DNA of 64,000 nucleotides. Source: Sorangium aterium. GTDB taxonomy: Bacteria; Myxococcota_A; Polyangia; Polyangiales; Polyangiaceae. The stretch covers positions 975,501-1,039,500 of the forward strand of contig NZ_JAQNDK010000006.1 of the NCBI RefSeq assembly GCF_028368935.1, in the 5' to 3' direction. Of the stretch, positions 25,932 to 34,284 are shown in pieces. Below the pieces are notes generated by a model. It saw only the letters and a program-made list of their open reading frames with translations, was not told where the DNA came from and did no database searches. The position numbers were made by a program, and so were the translations under genes. Each line of letters opens with the position of its first letter. The stretch's first letter is position 1.

Positions 25932-28900
25932 ATGACTCTCATACACGTCGACACCCAAAGTACTGCACATGGCTACGTCGCTCTCTTGCTGCGTCGCATC
26001 TGCCTCGCAATTGTCGATCAGTCTGCGAGCCACCGGACACCGAGCAGCCGGATCCCAACTCCCGGCATTAGCAAGATTCGACCAAGGCAGGCGCACTTCG
26101 GTCGGCCCCACTCAGATCGACTGGTCGCGCTCGCGTCAACTGCCGTATCGTTCGTCGTTGGCGCATGTAGTACACCCCCCCCGGAGTCATCAGGACAGGA
26201 TAGTTCTCCGCCGTCGTTCATTGAGGACGTCCACGTCACAAATGCGACACCTTGCGTCAACGAGCCTTTTACCGTTGAGGCGGCGATGGCCCACGTCGAT
26301 GGGCTCGCAGAGAGCGCGCCGTGGGTCTCGCTCAACGGCATTCCCGGCGCCAAACGCGTGTTTCAGTTCCCTTCTCCAGGCGAGTACCTCATTCGCGCCA
26401 GCGCATTTTTCAACGGCATGGCTTCCGGACAGACCGTCCGAATCGATGTGCGCGAGTGCGCGGAAGCTGCCACACACGCTCGGCTTTCAGTGGACGTGAG
26501 CCCATATTCGCCGTATCTGACAAATTTTCGTGTTCTGAACGCGGCGGACTTTCCCGGCCCGAGCCGGCGCTTTCTCTGGGACTTTGGCGACGGCACAACC
26601 GAAGAGACTAACGTGCCGTACATCGAGCATTCCTACCTGAGCTCGCTGGATGCAACGACCGAAACCCTTTCATTCGACGCCGTGCTCAAGATTAGACGTG
26701 ATGGTCATGAAGACATCGTAACCCCAAAGACAGTAACTATGTCGAACTTCTACGCCGAAACCCGTGTGCGCGGGTTTGTCCGGCCGCCGGTCGTCGCAAA
26801 CGAACGCATGGTGAGAGATGGCCGAGCGCTACGGGGTTCGTTCACGATCTCCAATCTTGAGCCCACGCCACTCACGCTTCGAACTAGACGGCTTCAGCGA
26901 CACTTCTGTGATCCTGATCTGGATCCTGTCACTATCGGAGAGGATCCCAGCGCATGGCGTATTGGCACGTTTTCCACGGGGGAGGCGCTCACTGTCGCCT
27001 CGAACGGAACGACTTCGCAGGAGTTGGTGCTCGATAATACGCAGTTCGGAAGCAACGTCTGTGCAGTGACATTGCTATTCGAGGGCTCGACCGGCAGTGG
27101 TGTCGCAGCCCGCGTAGCAGTGCACTTCGAGACCCCAGAGCCTGGGCTATTTACAGCACAGGTCAATAATCCAGGGCTTCGGAACGTCCTGAACTACGTT
27201 GCTTCTTCGGGGCTCGTCTCCGATCGCGACCACCTGAACGAGCGCGACCTGGAGCGACTGTGGCAGCAGGACTACATCGGTGAACCGCCTGGCATCGGCG
27301 ACATCGATGCCGGCGCACTGCAGGCGGGCGGCACGCTTGGCGCACGATGCGACCCGGAGCAGGCGCCCCCAGAGGCCGGGATATCATGTCAGGCCACGGA
27401 AGACTGGACGGTTACGCCGCCGCTCATTCGCAATGCACTCAAGGGCGACATCTTTATCGTGGCGGGCTGCGGTCCGATCGGTCAGCTGTTTCGCGTACTC
27501 CTTCCGCGTCAGACATATACGCACGAAGGGATCATGACTCGTAATTACTACGCGCTCAGTCACACGACAGTTGAACCCGGACGCATAATCGACTCCGTCG
27601 GGCATGGCCTTAGGAAAAACATGGATGAAAACATACTTCGCTATGGATGGCCCGGCGCTGTTCACGCCTCCGTAAACGCTGCGTTCAACGGGCGCCCGGA
27701 GATCGATCCAGACGGGAAGGTGTGGAAAGTTAGCGGATTTCGCGCTTCTGGAACCCAGTGTCAAGGCGACGCGGCTCTCAATCCTCCGATCGTTATTCGT
27801 CCGCCGCCAGGAGCGGACTCTTCGATCCGCAGCCAGCTTCATGCTGCCGCGGATTTTGCTGCGGGCGTACAGTCACATTATCGATTCTTCGCCTACACCC
27901 AGGCAAACATCGCTTTTGGACCGGATGGCAACTTCGACGGAGGGAACTATGTCGGCCCGACGGACGGCGAGATTGCTCAGGTGTCCACTAGCTTTATCTG
28001 GCACGCGCTCAAGTCGGTCGGCGTCAATCTGGAGGGGACGAATCAACTCGAAGACGCTGACGTGAGGCGCGGGGCGGCGGCCCCTCCGACGGATGGAGGT
28101 ATCGTTGATGGCCTCTATCTCTACTCTGAATCGGACCGCCGAGAAGGCGCCATGCAGATATATTCGTCGACCTACAATAGTGTCAAAGCCGCGCAGGGGG
28201 GATTTGGTGTATTTAACGTATTTACGGATCAGGCGGACGATATCGCTTCGCAGTTTACGAACTGCTTCGGGAGCGACCAATGTGGTGAAGATGGAGCCCA
28301 AAGCCGCGACTATGAAAGTCCCGGTGCCGGTGTCGCGGTGAGTCCCGACGACTTTCGGTTCTGGGATGGGCCCGACACTGGGGGGGTCTTCGGTGATGAG
28401 GAGCTCCTCATCTATCGATCGGCCGATTATCGACGAATCTATCGATGGGCCCCGTCCGGCGGTACTGGATCCGTGAGCGGAACGGTGAAGTTCGCTGACG
28501 GTACTCCGGTCCAGGGAGCGACAATCACGGTGGCGGGCAAAGACGATGGCTCGAGCGCTCTGGGTGAGTTCGACATTCGAGCAGTACCTGCAGGGATTTT
28601 CGAGGTACGTGCAGAGAAATCTGTGCTGCGCGCGGACCATTCGCAGCCATGTCCTCCGGACGGTTCCGACCTTTGCGATCACCTCATCGACGTCGAGCGA
28701 ATCACGGTTGCGGCGGACGCAGATACATCCGTGGAGTTTGTTCTCGAAGTCGAGCGCGCTATCCCTCCACCGACGCTCAAGCTGCACAGTCGACGCGTCG
28801 AGTTCTCGGGGACTGCTCACCTCGTCGATCACGAGGCGGTTCGTGCCAATGAAGTGGGAGATTTTGCGCTTCTGGGAGCATGTGAGGTGAGTCCGCTCCA

Positions 28901-29654
28901 GCGAAGTGCCACCACGGCAATCCCGGGCACCCGCATGTGCGTGGGAGGCGAGCTGGTTGTCGAAATTATTGCCCATTGCGATATTCGAGATGATAACGAG
29001 ACTGTTGACGTCACCATTGAGACTGTGATGAGGGAGGGGAGAAATTGTGGCACAAACGACGTCGCTGACCGGAAGGCAGTCGGTCCCATCGCCGCGTGCG
29101 CGGCGCCAGCGGGTTGCGGCGGCACCGTCTCGATCCATCTCTACAACGGCGAACGATTCGGCGGCGATACTGCAGACATTCAGCTCGCGTTTCGGAACGT
29201 TTCAGGCGCGCAAGAAATTACGCTCCCGAATGTGAGGCCGGAAAACATGCGTCGTGTGACGCTTTCGGGTGACATAGAGATCGAGGACGACGATGTCTTC
29301 GATCTGGAGAGCGACCGTTTCGTGCTCGGTGAGGAGTGTCTTGTCGATCCGTACCATCGTGAGGACACGGTTTCTTGGTCCCGGTGCGTTGCCGGCGAAG
29401 TGCGCCTCGAGATCGACATTGATTGTGAGCTTATGTACGACAATGTGGGTGTGAATGCCGATGTGCATGCTAGATTGTATGAAGGAGTGAGCTGTGGCTC
29501 CGATGACGAGGATGGCAATCAGAACCGCAGCTTCGTCGTGGCGCCGTGTGATGGAAGCTGCGTGCCGGTCACCTCCGACTTTAAAGTGGAAAATACTGAC
29601 GAGAGAGGTGACTGGGCGCGCGTCGTGCTCAGGATGGTGAATGAGCGGCGCTAG
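25932..29654 (+). CDS. Large multidomain lipoprotein with PKD, papain-like and regulatory-like domains
   Basis: 1240 residues from ATG 25932, which has AAGGAG at 25915-25920. The lipobox-like VVGAC lies unusually far in (about residue 80), so the true start or an upstream frameshift is uncertain. A PKD-type domain follows (FLWDFGDGTTEE). The middle contains GDIFIVAGCGPIGQLF and YTHEGIM, then STSFIWHALKSVG, which together resemble a YiiX/NlpC-like papain fold; Ser stands where the nucleophilic Cys is expected. A carboxypeptidase-regulatory-like domain (GSVSGTVKFADGTPVQGATI) comes next, then two copies of an unassigned Cys-containing repeat of about 140 residues. Codon use is less GC-biased than in neighbouring genes, suggesting transfer. 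Confidence 0.72.
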   Translation: MTLIHVDTQSTAHGYVALLLRRICLAIVDQSASHRTPSSRIPTPGISKIRPRQAHFGRPHSDRLVALASTAVSFVVGACSTPPPESSGQDSSPPSFIEDVHVTNATPCVNEPFTVEAAMAHVDGLAESAPWVSLNGIPGAKRVFQFPSPGEYLIRASAFFNGMASGQTVRIDVRECAEAATHARLSVDVSPYSPYLTNFRVLNAADFPGPSRRFLWDFGDGTTEETNVPYIEHSYLSSLDATTETLSFDAVLKIRRDGHEDIVTPKTVTMSNFYAETRVRGFVRPPVVANERMVRDGRALRGSFTISNLEPTPLTLRTRRLQRHFCDPDLDPVTIGEDPSAWRIGTFSTGEALTVASNGTTSQELVLDNTQFGSNVCAVTLLFEGSTGSGVAARVAVHFETPEPGLFTAQVNNPGLRNVLNYVASSGLVSDRDHLNERDLERLWQQDYIGEPPGIGDIDAGALQAGGTLGARCDPEQAPPEAGISCQATEDWTVTPPLIRNALKGDIFIVAGCGPIGQLFRVLLPRQTYTHEGIMTRNYYALSHTTVEPGRIIDSVGHGLRKNMDENILRYGWPGAVHASVNAAFNGRPEIDPDGKVWKVSGFRASGTQCQGDAALNPPIVIRPPPGADSSIRSQLHAAADFAAGVQSHYRFFAYTQANIAFGPDGNFDGGNYVGPTDGEIAQVSTSFIWHALKSVGVNLEGTNQLEDADVRRGAAAPPTDGGIVDGLYLYSESDRREGAMQIYSSTYNSVKAAQGGFGVFNVFTDQADDIASQFTNCFGSDQCGEDGAQSRDYESPGAGVAVSPDDFRFWDGPDTGGVFGDEELLIYRSADYRRIYRWAPSGGTGSVSGTVKFADGTPVQGATITVAGKDDGSSALGEFDIRAVPAGIFEVRAEKSVLRADHSQPCPPDGSDLCDHLIDVERITVAADADTSVEFVLEVERAIPPPTLKLHSRRVEFSGTAHLVDHEAVRANEVGDFALLGACEVSPLQRSATTAIPGTRMCVGGELVVEIIAHCDIRDDNETVDVTIETVMREGRNCGTNDVADRKAVGPIAACAAPAGCGGTVSIHLYNGERFGGDTADIQLAFRNVSGAQEITLPNVRPENMRRVTLSGDIEIEDDDVFDLESDRFVLGEECLVDPYHREDTVSWSRCVAGEVRLEIDIDCELMYDNVGVNADVHARLYEGVSCGSDDEDGNQNRSFVVAPCDGSCVPVTSDFKVENTDERGDWARVVLRMVNERR

Positions 29655-29664
29655 GTGATAGTAT

Positions 29665-30294
29665 ATGCGACGTGAATGCTACATTGCGGCAGCGGAGCGA
29701 TCTGTGTTTCGGGCGCTTTCTGCGCGTCTTTTGCACGGAGGAGCTCGTCTGGCTTGCCAAGCAAGCTTGGCAGCGACTGTGATCGTGCTCGGGTCGTGTC
29801 ACGCGGAAGAATCATCGTCTGTTGGCGGCGAGCCCGATGCCGATTTCTGCGCGTCAGATAATCACCAGACCGCGATCGAAGGTGAGTTGCTTGCCGAGGT
29901 CAACCGTTTGCGTAAAAGCGGGATGTCGTGCCCCACCTCAACATTCGAGCCAAAATTCCCGATTGAGGCGTCACCAAGTCTGGGTTGTACTGCGCGGCGT
30001 CAGGCCGAGGACATGTCGATCCGCGGCTTCTTCTCCCACCGGAACCCCGACGGGGATGGTCCGCTCGAGCGAGCAGGTCAAGCAGGTTTTCGCGGTATCG
30101 TCGGCGAGAACCTAGCGTGGGGACAGGCCACGGTAGCCGACGTCATCTCCGCATGGCTCGCGAGCCCGGAACATTGCGAAGCGATGGCATCCGACAGGTA
30201 CCGGCTCGGGGGTGCTGGGCGCGCAGTCAGCGCGAGGGGCCGGAACTACTGGACGCTTATGCTTGGAGCGGAGGGACAAGCCTCTGGCCCCTAG
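29665..30294 (+). CDS. CAP-domain (SCP/YkwD-like) lipoprotein
   Basis: 209 residues, starting 10 bp after the preceding gene, so probably co-transcribed. A hydrophobic segment ends in VLGSC, a plausible lipobox. The CAP domain is clear: LLAEVNRLRKSG, then GFFSHRNPDGDGPLERAGQAGF, GENLAWG, WLASPEHCEAMASDRYRLGGAGR and NYWTLMLG. The His in FSH and the Glu in GEN match the conserved pocket of secreted bacterial CAP proteins. These proteins are extracytoplasmic; their activity is mostly unknown. Like its neighbour it has lower GC than the surrounding genes. Confidence 0.85.
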   Translation: MRRECYIAAAERSVFRALSARLLHGGARLACQASLAATVIVLGSCHAEESSSVGGEPDADFCASDNHQTAIEGELLAEVNRLRKSGMSCPTSTFEPKFPIEASPSLGCTARRQAEDMSIRGFFSHRNPDGDGPLERAGQAGFRGIVGENLAWGQATVADVISAWLASPEHCEAMASDRYRLGGAGRAVSARGRNYWTLMLGAEGQASGP

Positions 30295-30396
30295 GTCAAG
30301 CTTGCAGAGCTCGCGCCTGGTGGGATCGTATCACCTCCATCGCAGCACAGAGACACGTCTCGTCCGCAGCTGTCGCTTGAGGGCCGGCAGCGGCTC

Positions 30397-30543
30397 CTAC
30401 TTGAGAAGATCCACGAGCGCGGCCGATAGTGTTGTGAACCGCACGGTGTAGCCGCGCTGGAGCGCGAGCGTGCCGAGGCTCTGGGCGAGCATCGTCTAGC
30501 CGACGCCGCTCGGACCCCGGAGCAGGACGTTGTCCGCGGTCCC
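30397..30543 (-). pseudogene. Relic of an IS21-type istB ATPase gene
   Basis: Minus-strand translation reads TADNVLLRGPSGVG-stop-TMLAQSLGTLALQRGYTVRF then TTLSAALVDLLK-stop. This is the Walker A region of IstB, with the essential Lys codon changed to TAG (30496-30498). Nothing else of the IS21 element is recognisable nearby. Confidence 0.7.
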
Positions 30544-30559
30544 CATCGGCGGTGACGCC

Positions 30560-30785
30560 CTCTGTGCACGCCTCCGGCGTCAACCCCGGCCGGCAGGTAT
30601 CGGCCGGCCTCCACCGCAAGCTGTCCGGGCGGGCAAGGGCGCGTCCGGCGGCACCCCCACCGGCTGGCCCACGCCCGTCTCCAGGGCGACCTCGGCCGGG
30701 CCGCTCGGCGAGGGCTCGCACACCCCACCGTCGCGCGCCACCTCGCCAGGAGCGCAGGCCGTCGCGGCGTCGAAACGTGAGGAAG
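30560..30785 (-). pseudogene. Fragment of a fourth beta-helix lipoprotein gene (head region)
   Basis: Minus-strand frame encodes AATACAPGEVARDGGVCEPS then ETGVGQPVGVPPDAPLPA, parallel to AAAKACAPGEAAREDGTCEP and ETGVCQPAGLPPDMPCPP in the head of gene A. Two of the Cys codons are lost. No signal peptide, helix repeats or cap remain. Confidence 0.7.
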
Positions 30786-31081
30786 TGAGCACCGGCAGCG
30801 CCGACTGGCCACGGTCACCGGCCACCTGGATCACCTCACCCAGCGCTGTTTCCTGCCGGAGCCACGTGCGGCCCTCCCGCAGTCCCTCGTGTTTCCAGCT
30901 GGAGCCATTTCTGGACGCCCTCGCCTAAAGATTGCGCCCAGTCCCCGACGGATCCTACGGCACGCCCATTGCGATGACCCGCTGCACACGCTGCGAGCTC
31001 CCGCCGGAGCGAGCCTTCGATGGCGCTGCGAGCCCGCAACCCTTCCCAGAATGCCTGCGCACCGGGCCGGAGGAGCCGAAC

Positions 31082-31879
31082 ATGACCTCGATTCAATGCC
31101 GTATTGCGCATACACGCAAGGATCTCGACGACGCGCTTCGCGTCCGCTGGGCCGTCTTTGGCCGGGAGCTCGATCTCCTCGCGGCCGCCCCCGCTGCACC
31201 GCGTGAGGTGGACCCGTACGACACCCTGGACACCACGCTCCATTTCGTCGCCTACGCGGAGAGTCAGCCCATCGCGACCACCCGGCTGCTGCTGCCCAAT
31301 CCGGAGGTTGCGTGCGCCCGCGGCGTCCGTCTCGGGGTGGACCTCGAATCCAGGTTCGATCTCGGTGCCCTCAAGCTCCCGGGGCTCTCGCTCGCGGAGG
31401 TCACCCGCTTCTGCATCCTTTCGCAGCATCGGAGCAGCGGCGCCTTGGAGGCGCTCCATGCGGCCATGGTCGAGGAGAGCCACCGTCGCGGCATCACGCA
31501 CTGGATCGCCGCGGTGAACGCAGAGACCGACCATGCCGGGGACGCCGCGATCATGCTCCAGCTGGCCGCCGCGCTCGGGCTCGTGAGCCCCCGGGTCCGG
31601 GTCTCCCCGCTCGGCGGCGACCTCCCGCCGACCTCACCGGGCTTCCCCTTCTATGGTGAGGAGGAGCGCGCGTGGGCCCGCGCCGGCGATCTCGCCGCGT
31701 TGCAGCTTCCCCGGCCGCTCGGTGCGTTCACTCGCCGGATGGCCGCGCGTTTCATCGGTCCAGCGCGCTACGACGGCCGCTTCCGCCGGTTCGCCATGCC
31801 CCTGTTCGCCTCGGTGGAGGAGCAGGCGAGGGCGCCGCGACCCGTGAGGACCACACCCGTGACGCGCAATGCCGCGTGA
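31082..31879 (+). CDS. N-acyl amino acid synthase FeeM-like (autoinducer-synthase/GNAT fold)
   Basis: 265 residues from the ATG at 31082 with AGGAG at 31071-31075; 50 upstream in-frame codons lack similarity. The N-terminal half has the pattern shared by FeeM and LuxI-type synthases: LRVRWAVFGRELDLL, REVDPYDTLDTTLHFVAY and PIATTRLLLP, then EVTRFCILSQHRSSGALEAL. FeeM-type enzymes transfer a long acyl chain from acyl-ACP to an amino acid; LuxI relatives make homoserine lactones. Similar proteins are also found with exosortase systems, but no PEP-CTERM gene is seen here. It is followed after 37 bp by a diiron-protein gene, probably in one operon, and a LuxR regulator lies convergent. Confidence 0.7.
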   Translation: MTSIQCRIAHTRKDLDDALRVRWAVFGRELDLLAAAPAAPREVDPYDTLDTTLHFVAYAESQPIATTRLLLPNPEVACARGVRLGVDLESRFDLGALKLPGLSLAEVTRFCILSQHRSSGALEALHAAMVEESHRRGITHWIAAVNAETDHAGDAAIMLQLAAALGLVSPRVRVSPLGGDLPPTSPGFPFYGEEERAWARAGDLAALQLPRPLGAFTRRMAARFIGPARYDGRFRRFAMPLFASVEEQARAPRPVRTTPVTRNAA

Positions 31880-31916
31880 GCGAATGCGACCCATCCATTT
31901 CGAACGGAGGAACACG

Positions 31917-32717
31917 ATGGCAACCGAAACAACGGACTGGATCACCACCCTCGATCAAGAGGTCGCGGCCCTGGTCATCCGCCTGGACGCAGATCCTGCA
32001 GCCCGCCGGCTGTATGACGGCACCACGACAGCCACGGAGTACATAGCCTTCCTCGAGCAGATCTATCACTACGTGCGCTGGACCCGCCCTTTGTGTGCCT
32101 ACGCCGGCGCGCGGCTCGCGGCCACGTGCATCGGAGGCCCGGGCGAGGCGCGTGGTGCGGACGGACGAGCCGTTCTCGCGGCCCTCCTGCTCCGCAAGGC
32201 GGAGGAGGAGTCCGGGCACGAGCAATGGGCCCTCGATGATCTCGCCGCCCTCGGGCGCGACCCGGAGGTGGTGATGCGCGCCGAGCCCGCGCCGGCGACA
32301 CAGGCCTATATCGCCTGGAGCCGCTACACCGCCGAGGCGGGCGCGCCCGAGGCATTCCTGGGCACGGCGTATGTGCTGGAGGCGCTATCGGCCCACCGCG
32401 CTGGAGACGCCGCCGCGCGTCTTGTGGCACGCGCCGGGATCCTGGGCATCGAGGGCGCGGTGCGGTTCCTGCGGGGGCACGCCGACGCCGACGAGGGACA
32501 TGTGCGTGAGCTCGCGGAGCTGCTCGCGACGATCCCCGGGCCGGAGGCGCGGGAGGCCATCCTCCTGTCGGCGCGGGTCACGCGGACGGTCTATCCGGAC
32601 ATGATTGCCGGCGCGCTGGCCGGCGCGGCCTTGCTGACCGCGGCCTCACCCATCATGGCGGTGGCGAAGCGGGCGGCGCCGGGCCGACTCAGCACCGCTG
32701 CGCCGCATAAGCCATGA
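31917..32717 (+). CDS. Haem-oxygenase-like diiron protein (iron-containing redox enzyme family)
   Basis: 266 residues from the ATG at 31917 with GGAGG at 31906-31910. It is all-helical. Candidate metal ligands occur in the order expected for haem-oxygenase-like diiron oxidases: FLEQIYHYV, KAEEESGHEQW, and HADADEGHVREL. Members of this fold carry out oxidations such as desaturation, decarboxylation or N-oxygenation of amino-acid or fatty-acid substrates. Position directly after the FeeM-like gene suggests it modifies the acyl amino acid product; this is inference. Its 3' end overlaps the convergent LuxR gene by 29 bp. Confidence 0.72.
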   Translation: MATETTDWITTLDQEVAALVIRLDADPAARRLYDGTTTATEYIAFLEQIYHYVRWTRPLCAYAGARLAATCIGGPGEARGADGRAVLAALLLRKAEEESGHEQWALDDLAALGRDPEVVMRAEPAPATQAYIAWSRYTAEAGAPEAFLGTAYVLEALSAHRAGDAAARLVARAGILGIEGAVRFLRGHADADEGHVRELAELLATIPGPEAREAILLSARVTRTVYPDMIAGALAGAALLTAASPIMAVAKRAAPGRLSTAAPHKP

Positions 32718-33765
32718 GCGCTGTCCGGCTCGGCACCCCCAGCGCGTCGTAGACCCGCTGCAGGTGCTTCTTGACGGTCGCTTGCGCGCACCCGAGATCC
32801 TCGGCGATCAGCGCGTTGTCCCAGCCGCGCATCACGCGCTCCGCCACCTCGACCTGCCGGTCTGTCAGGCGTCCTCTCCACGCAGCAGGAGCCGCTGCAA
32901 CCGCTGCCTCGCGCAGCTCGACCACCCAGAACGTCCGCCCCCGATCGACGAACGGCACAAAGTCGGCGCGCAGCTCGCCGCGCGATGTGCGTCGCACCCA
33001 GGGGGCAGCCCAGGCGCCCGCAGCAGGTTCTGCCGCGGCGGCACCGAGCGCGCCAGCAAGCGGTACCGGGAGAGCACCGGCGCTCCGCTCCACAGCCGTG
33101 AACCAGCGCTCGAGCAGCGCCTCGGCCTCCGCGCTGCGCGCGAGCACGGACGCAGGCGGGGCGACCACCAGGACCTCGATGCCCTCGCGGCGAAGCGCCG
33201 CCTCCAGCGCGTCGCCGCGCCGCACCGAATCTCCAAAGCGCCGGCAGCTTCGCGTCGCGGCCGCGATAGAAGGGGCAAGGCGGTGCAGGAGGGCCCGGTC
33301 ACGGTCCGAGAACGGGCGACGTCGATCGCGGTAGAGGGTGATCCCGCCGTGCCAGCCCGGCTCGACCGCGAGCAGGACCGCCATGGCCTGCTCCAATCGC
33401 ATCCCGAGCTCCCGGCTGCGCCGGTACATCACGCTGCCCTCGATGGACCTGCGGGGTAGCATCTCGCTGTCGCGCAGCACCACGTTCGGCCGCGCGATGA
33501 CCGCGCTCCGGACGAAGTCGTGCCGCGCGAGCTCGGCGTATCCCGCGAAGAGCTCCGGAGGCAGATCGGCGACGGCCCAGTCGTACGCCGTAGGATCCCC
33601 GGGGAGCGAGACGCAGAGCGCGCCGTGATCCGCCGGCACCAACTGGCAGAGCGCGCCGTACGCCCCGCGCAGGACTTCGTGGAGATCCAAGGAGCTGTGC
33701 AGGATTTCGAGGAGTTCCCACGTGATCCGCTGCTCCCGCGCCGTCAGGTGAATGGAGGCTCGCAT
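32689..33765 (-). CDS. GAF-type sensor LuxR family transcription regulator
   Basis: 358 residues from the ATG at 33765. The frame stays open for 172 codons further upstream, but these lack recognisable structure, so I use this ATG; no strong Shine-Dalgarno is visible. The N-terminal half (about 20-200) looks like a GAF-type sensor (LEILHSSLDLHEVLRGAYGAL, then DRDRALLHRLAPSIAAA). The C-terminal 60 residues are a LuxR/GerE helix-turn-helix: RLTDRQVEVAERVMRGWDN then LIAEDLGCAQATVKKHLQRVY. It lacks an acyl-homoserine-lactone domain. It is convergent with, and probably controls or reads out, the FeeM-like/diiron operon. Confidence 0.85.
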   Translation of the reverse strand: MRASIHLTAREQRITWELLEILHSSLDLHEVLRGAYGALCQLVPADHGALCVSLPGDPTAYDWAVADLPPELFAGYAELARHDFVRSAVIARPNVVLRDSEMLPRRSIEGSVMYRRSRELGMRLEQAMAVLLAVEPGWHGGITLYRDRRRPFSDRDRALLHRLAPSIAAATRSCRRFGDSVRRGDALEAALRREGIEVLVVAPPASVLARSAEAEALLERWFTAVERSAGALPVPLAGALGAAAAEPAAGAWAAPWVRRTSRGELRADFVPFVDRGRTFWVVELREAAVAAAPAAWRGRLTDRQVEVAERVMRGWDNALIAEDLGCAQATVKKHLQRVYDALGVPSRTALMAYAAQRC

Positions 33766-34284
33766 CGGGGGTGGAGAATACCCGAAAGCGCGGCTCTCCA
33801 ACCTCGTGCGTACCACTAAAGGAGTACGCGACGCGACCGGTCCAGCGGTCTGGGAGTTGGCGATCGAGGCTCCTCTGGCCGATCCGTCTGGCGCACAGCC
33901 GTCATGTCCGGGCCGGTTCCCATGCGCGATGTCCTTTCTTTTCTGGCCCGGCCAGCCGGGGGCGAGCGGCCCTCGCATTGCGACGGTGCGCTTCTTCAAA
34001 TCACCCGTTCCGTCCACCCGGAATTCCGCTGCGGCGATCCCCGCAACGTAGCTCCTTCCGTCCCGCGTCCGGAATGGGACGTCGCGCACAGCCTGAAGCG
34101 CTGGAAGAGGGGTCATATCGCGCCGCGGCTGGCGGCTGCGCTCGACTCCTGACCGAACGGGCCGTCCTTCCAACGGTGACCCATGTCGTCGGAAGCGGTA
34201 CTCCGTCTCAGAACCTGTCCGCGGCGTCCCGAGATGGTCCCATGACCCTGCAAACGTGTACGGTGATGCCCTGGTCTTCAACCA
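33766..34284. other. Spacer upstream of the luxR-type gene
   Basis: 519 bp. An open minus-strand frame (to 34281) continues from the LuxR gene and includes RDVPFRTRDGRSYVAGIAAA, which reads like protein but matches nothing I recognise; it could be a decayed gene. The gcgtac palindrome at 33808-33829 is the only regulatory-looking element. Confidence 0.45.
33808..33829 (-). promoter_or_regulatory. Operator-like inverted repeat gcgtac-N10-gtacgc
   Basis: A perfect 6-bp inverted repeat with one helical turn between half-sites, 43 bp upstream of the LuxR start codon. Position and spacing fit an autoregulatory site of a dimeric regulator. Inference only. Confidence 0.4.

Larger units (their letters stand above)
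30295..31081. other. Decayed intergenic zone
   Basis: 787 bp with no intact gene. It contains the istB relic (30397-30543), the beta-helix head fragment (about 30560-30785) and the AGGAG site (31071-31075) for the next gene. Confidence 0.65.

Noticed and set aside
33766-34281. N-terminal extension of the LuxR regulator by 172 codons
   Set aside because: Although open, the extension has no recognisable domain, and the compact GAF-HTH protein starts well at 33765. Kept as an uncertain decayed frame.
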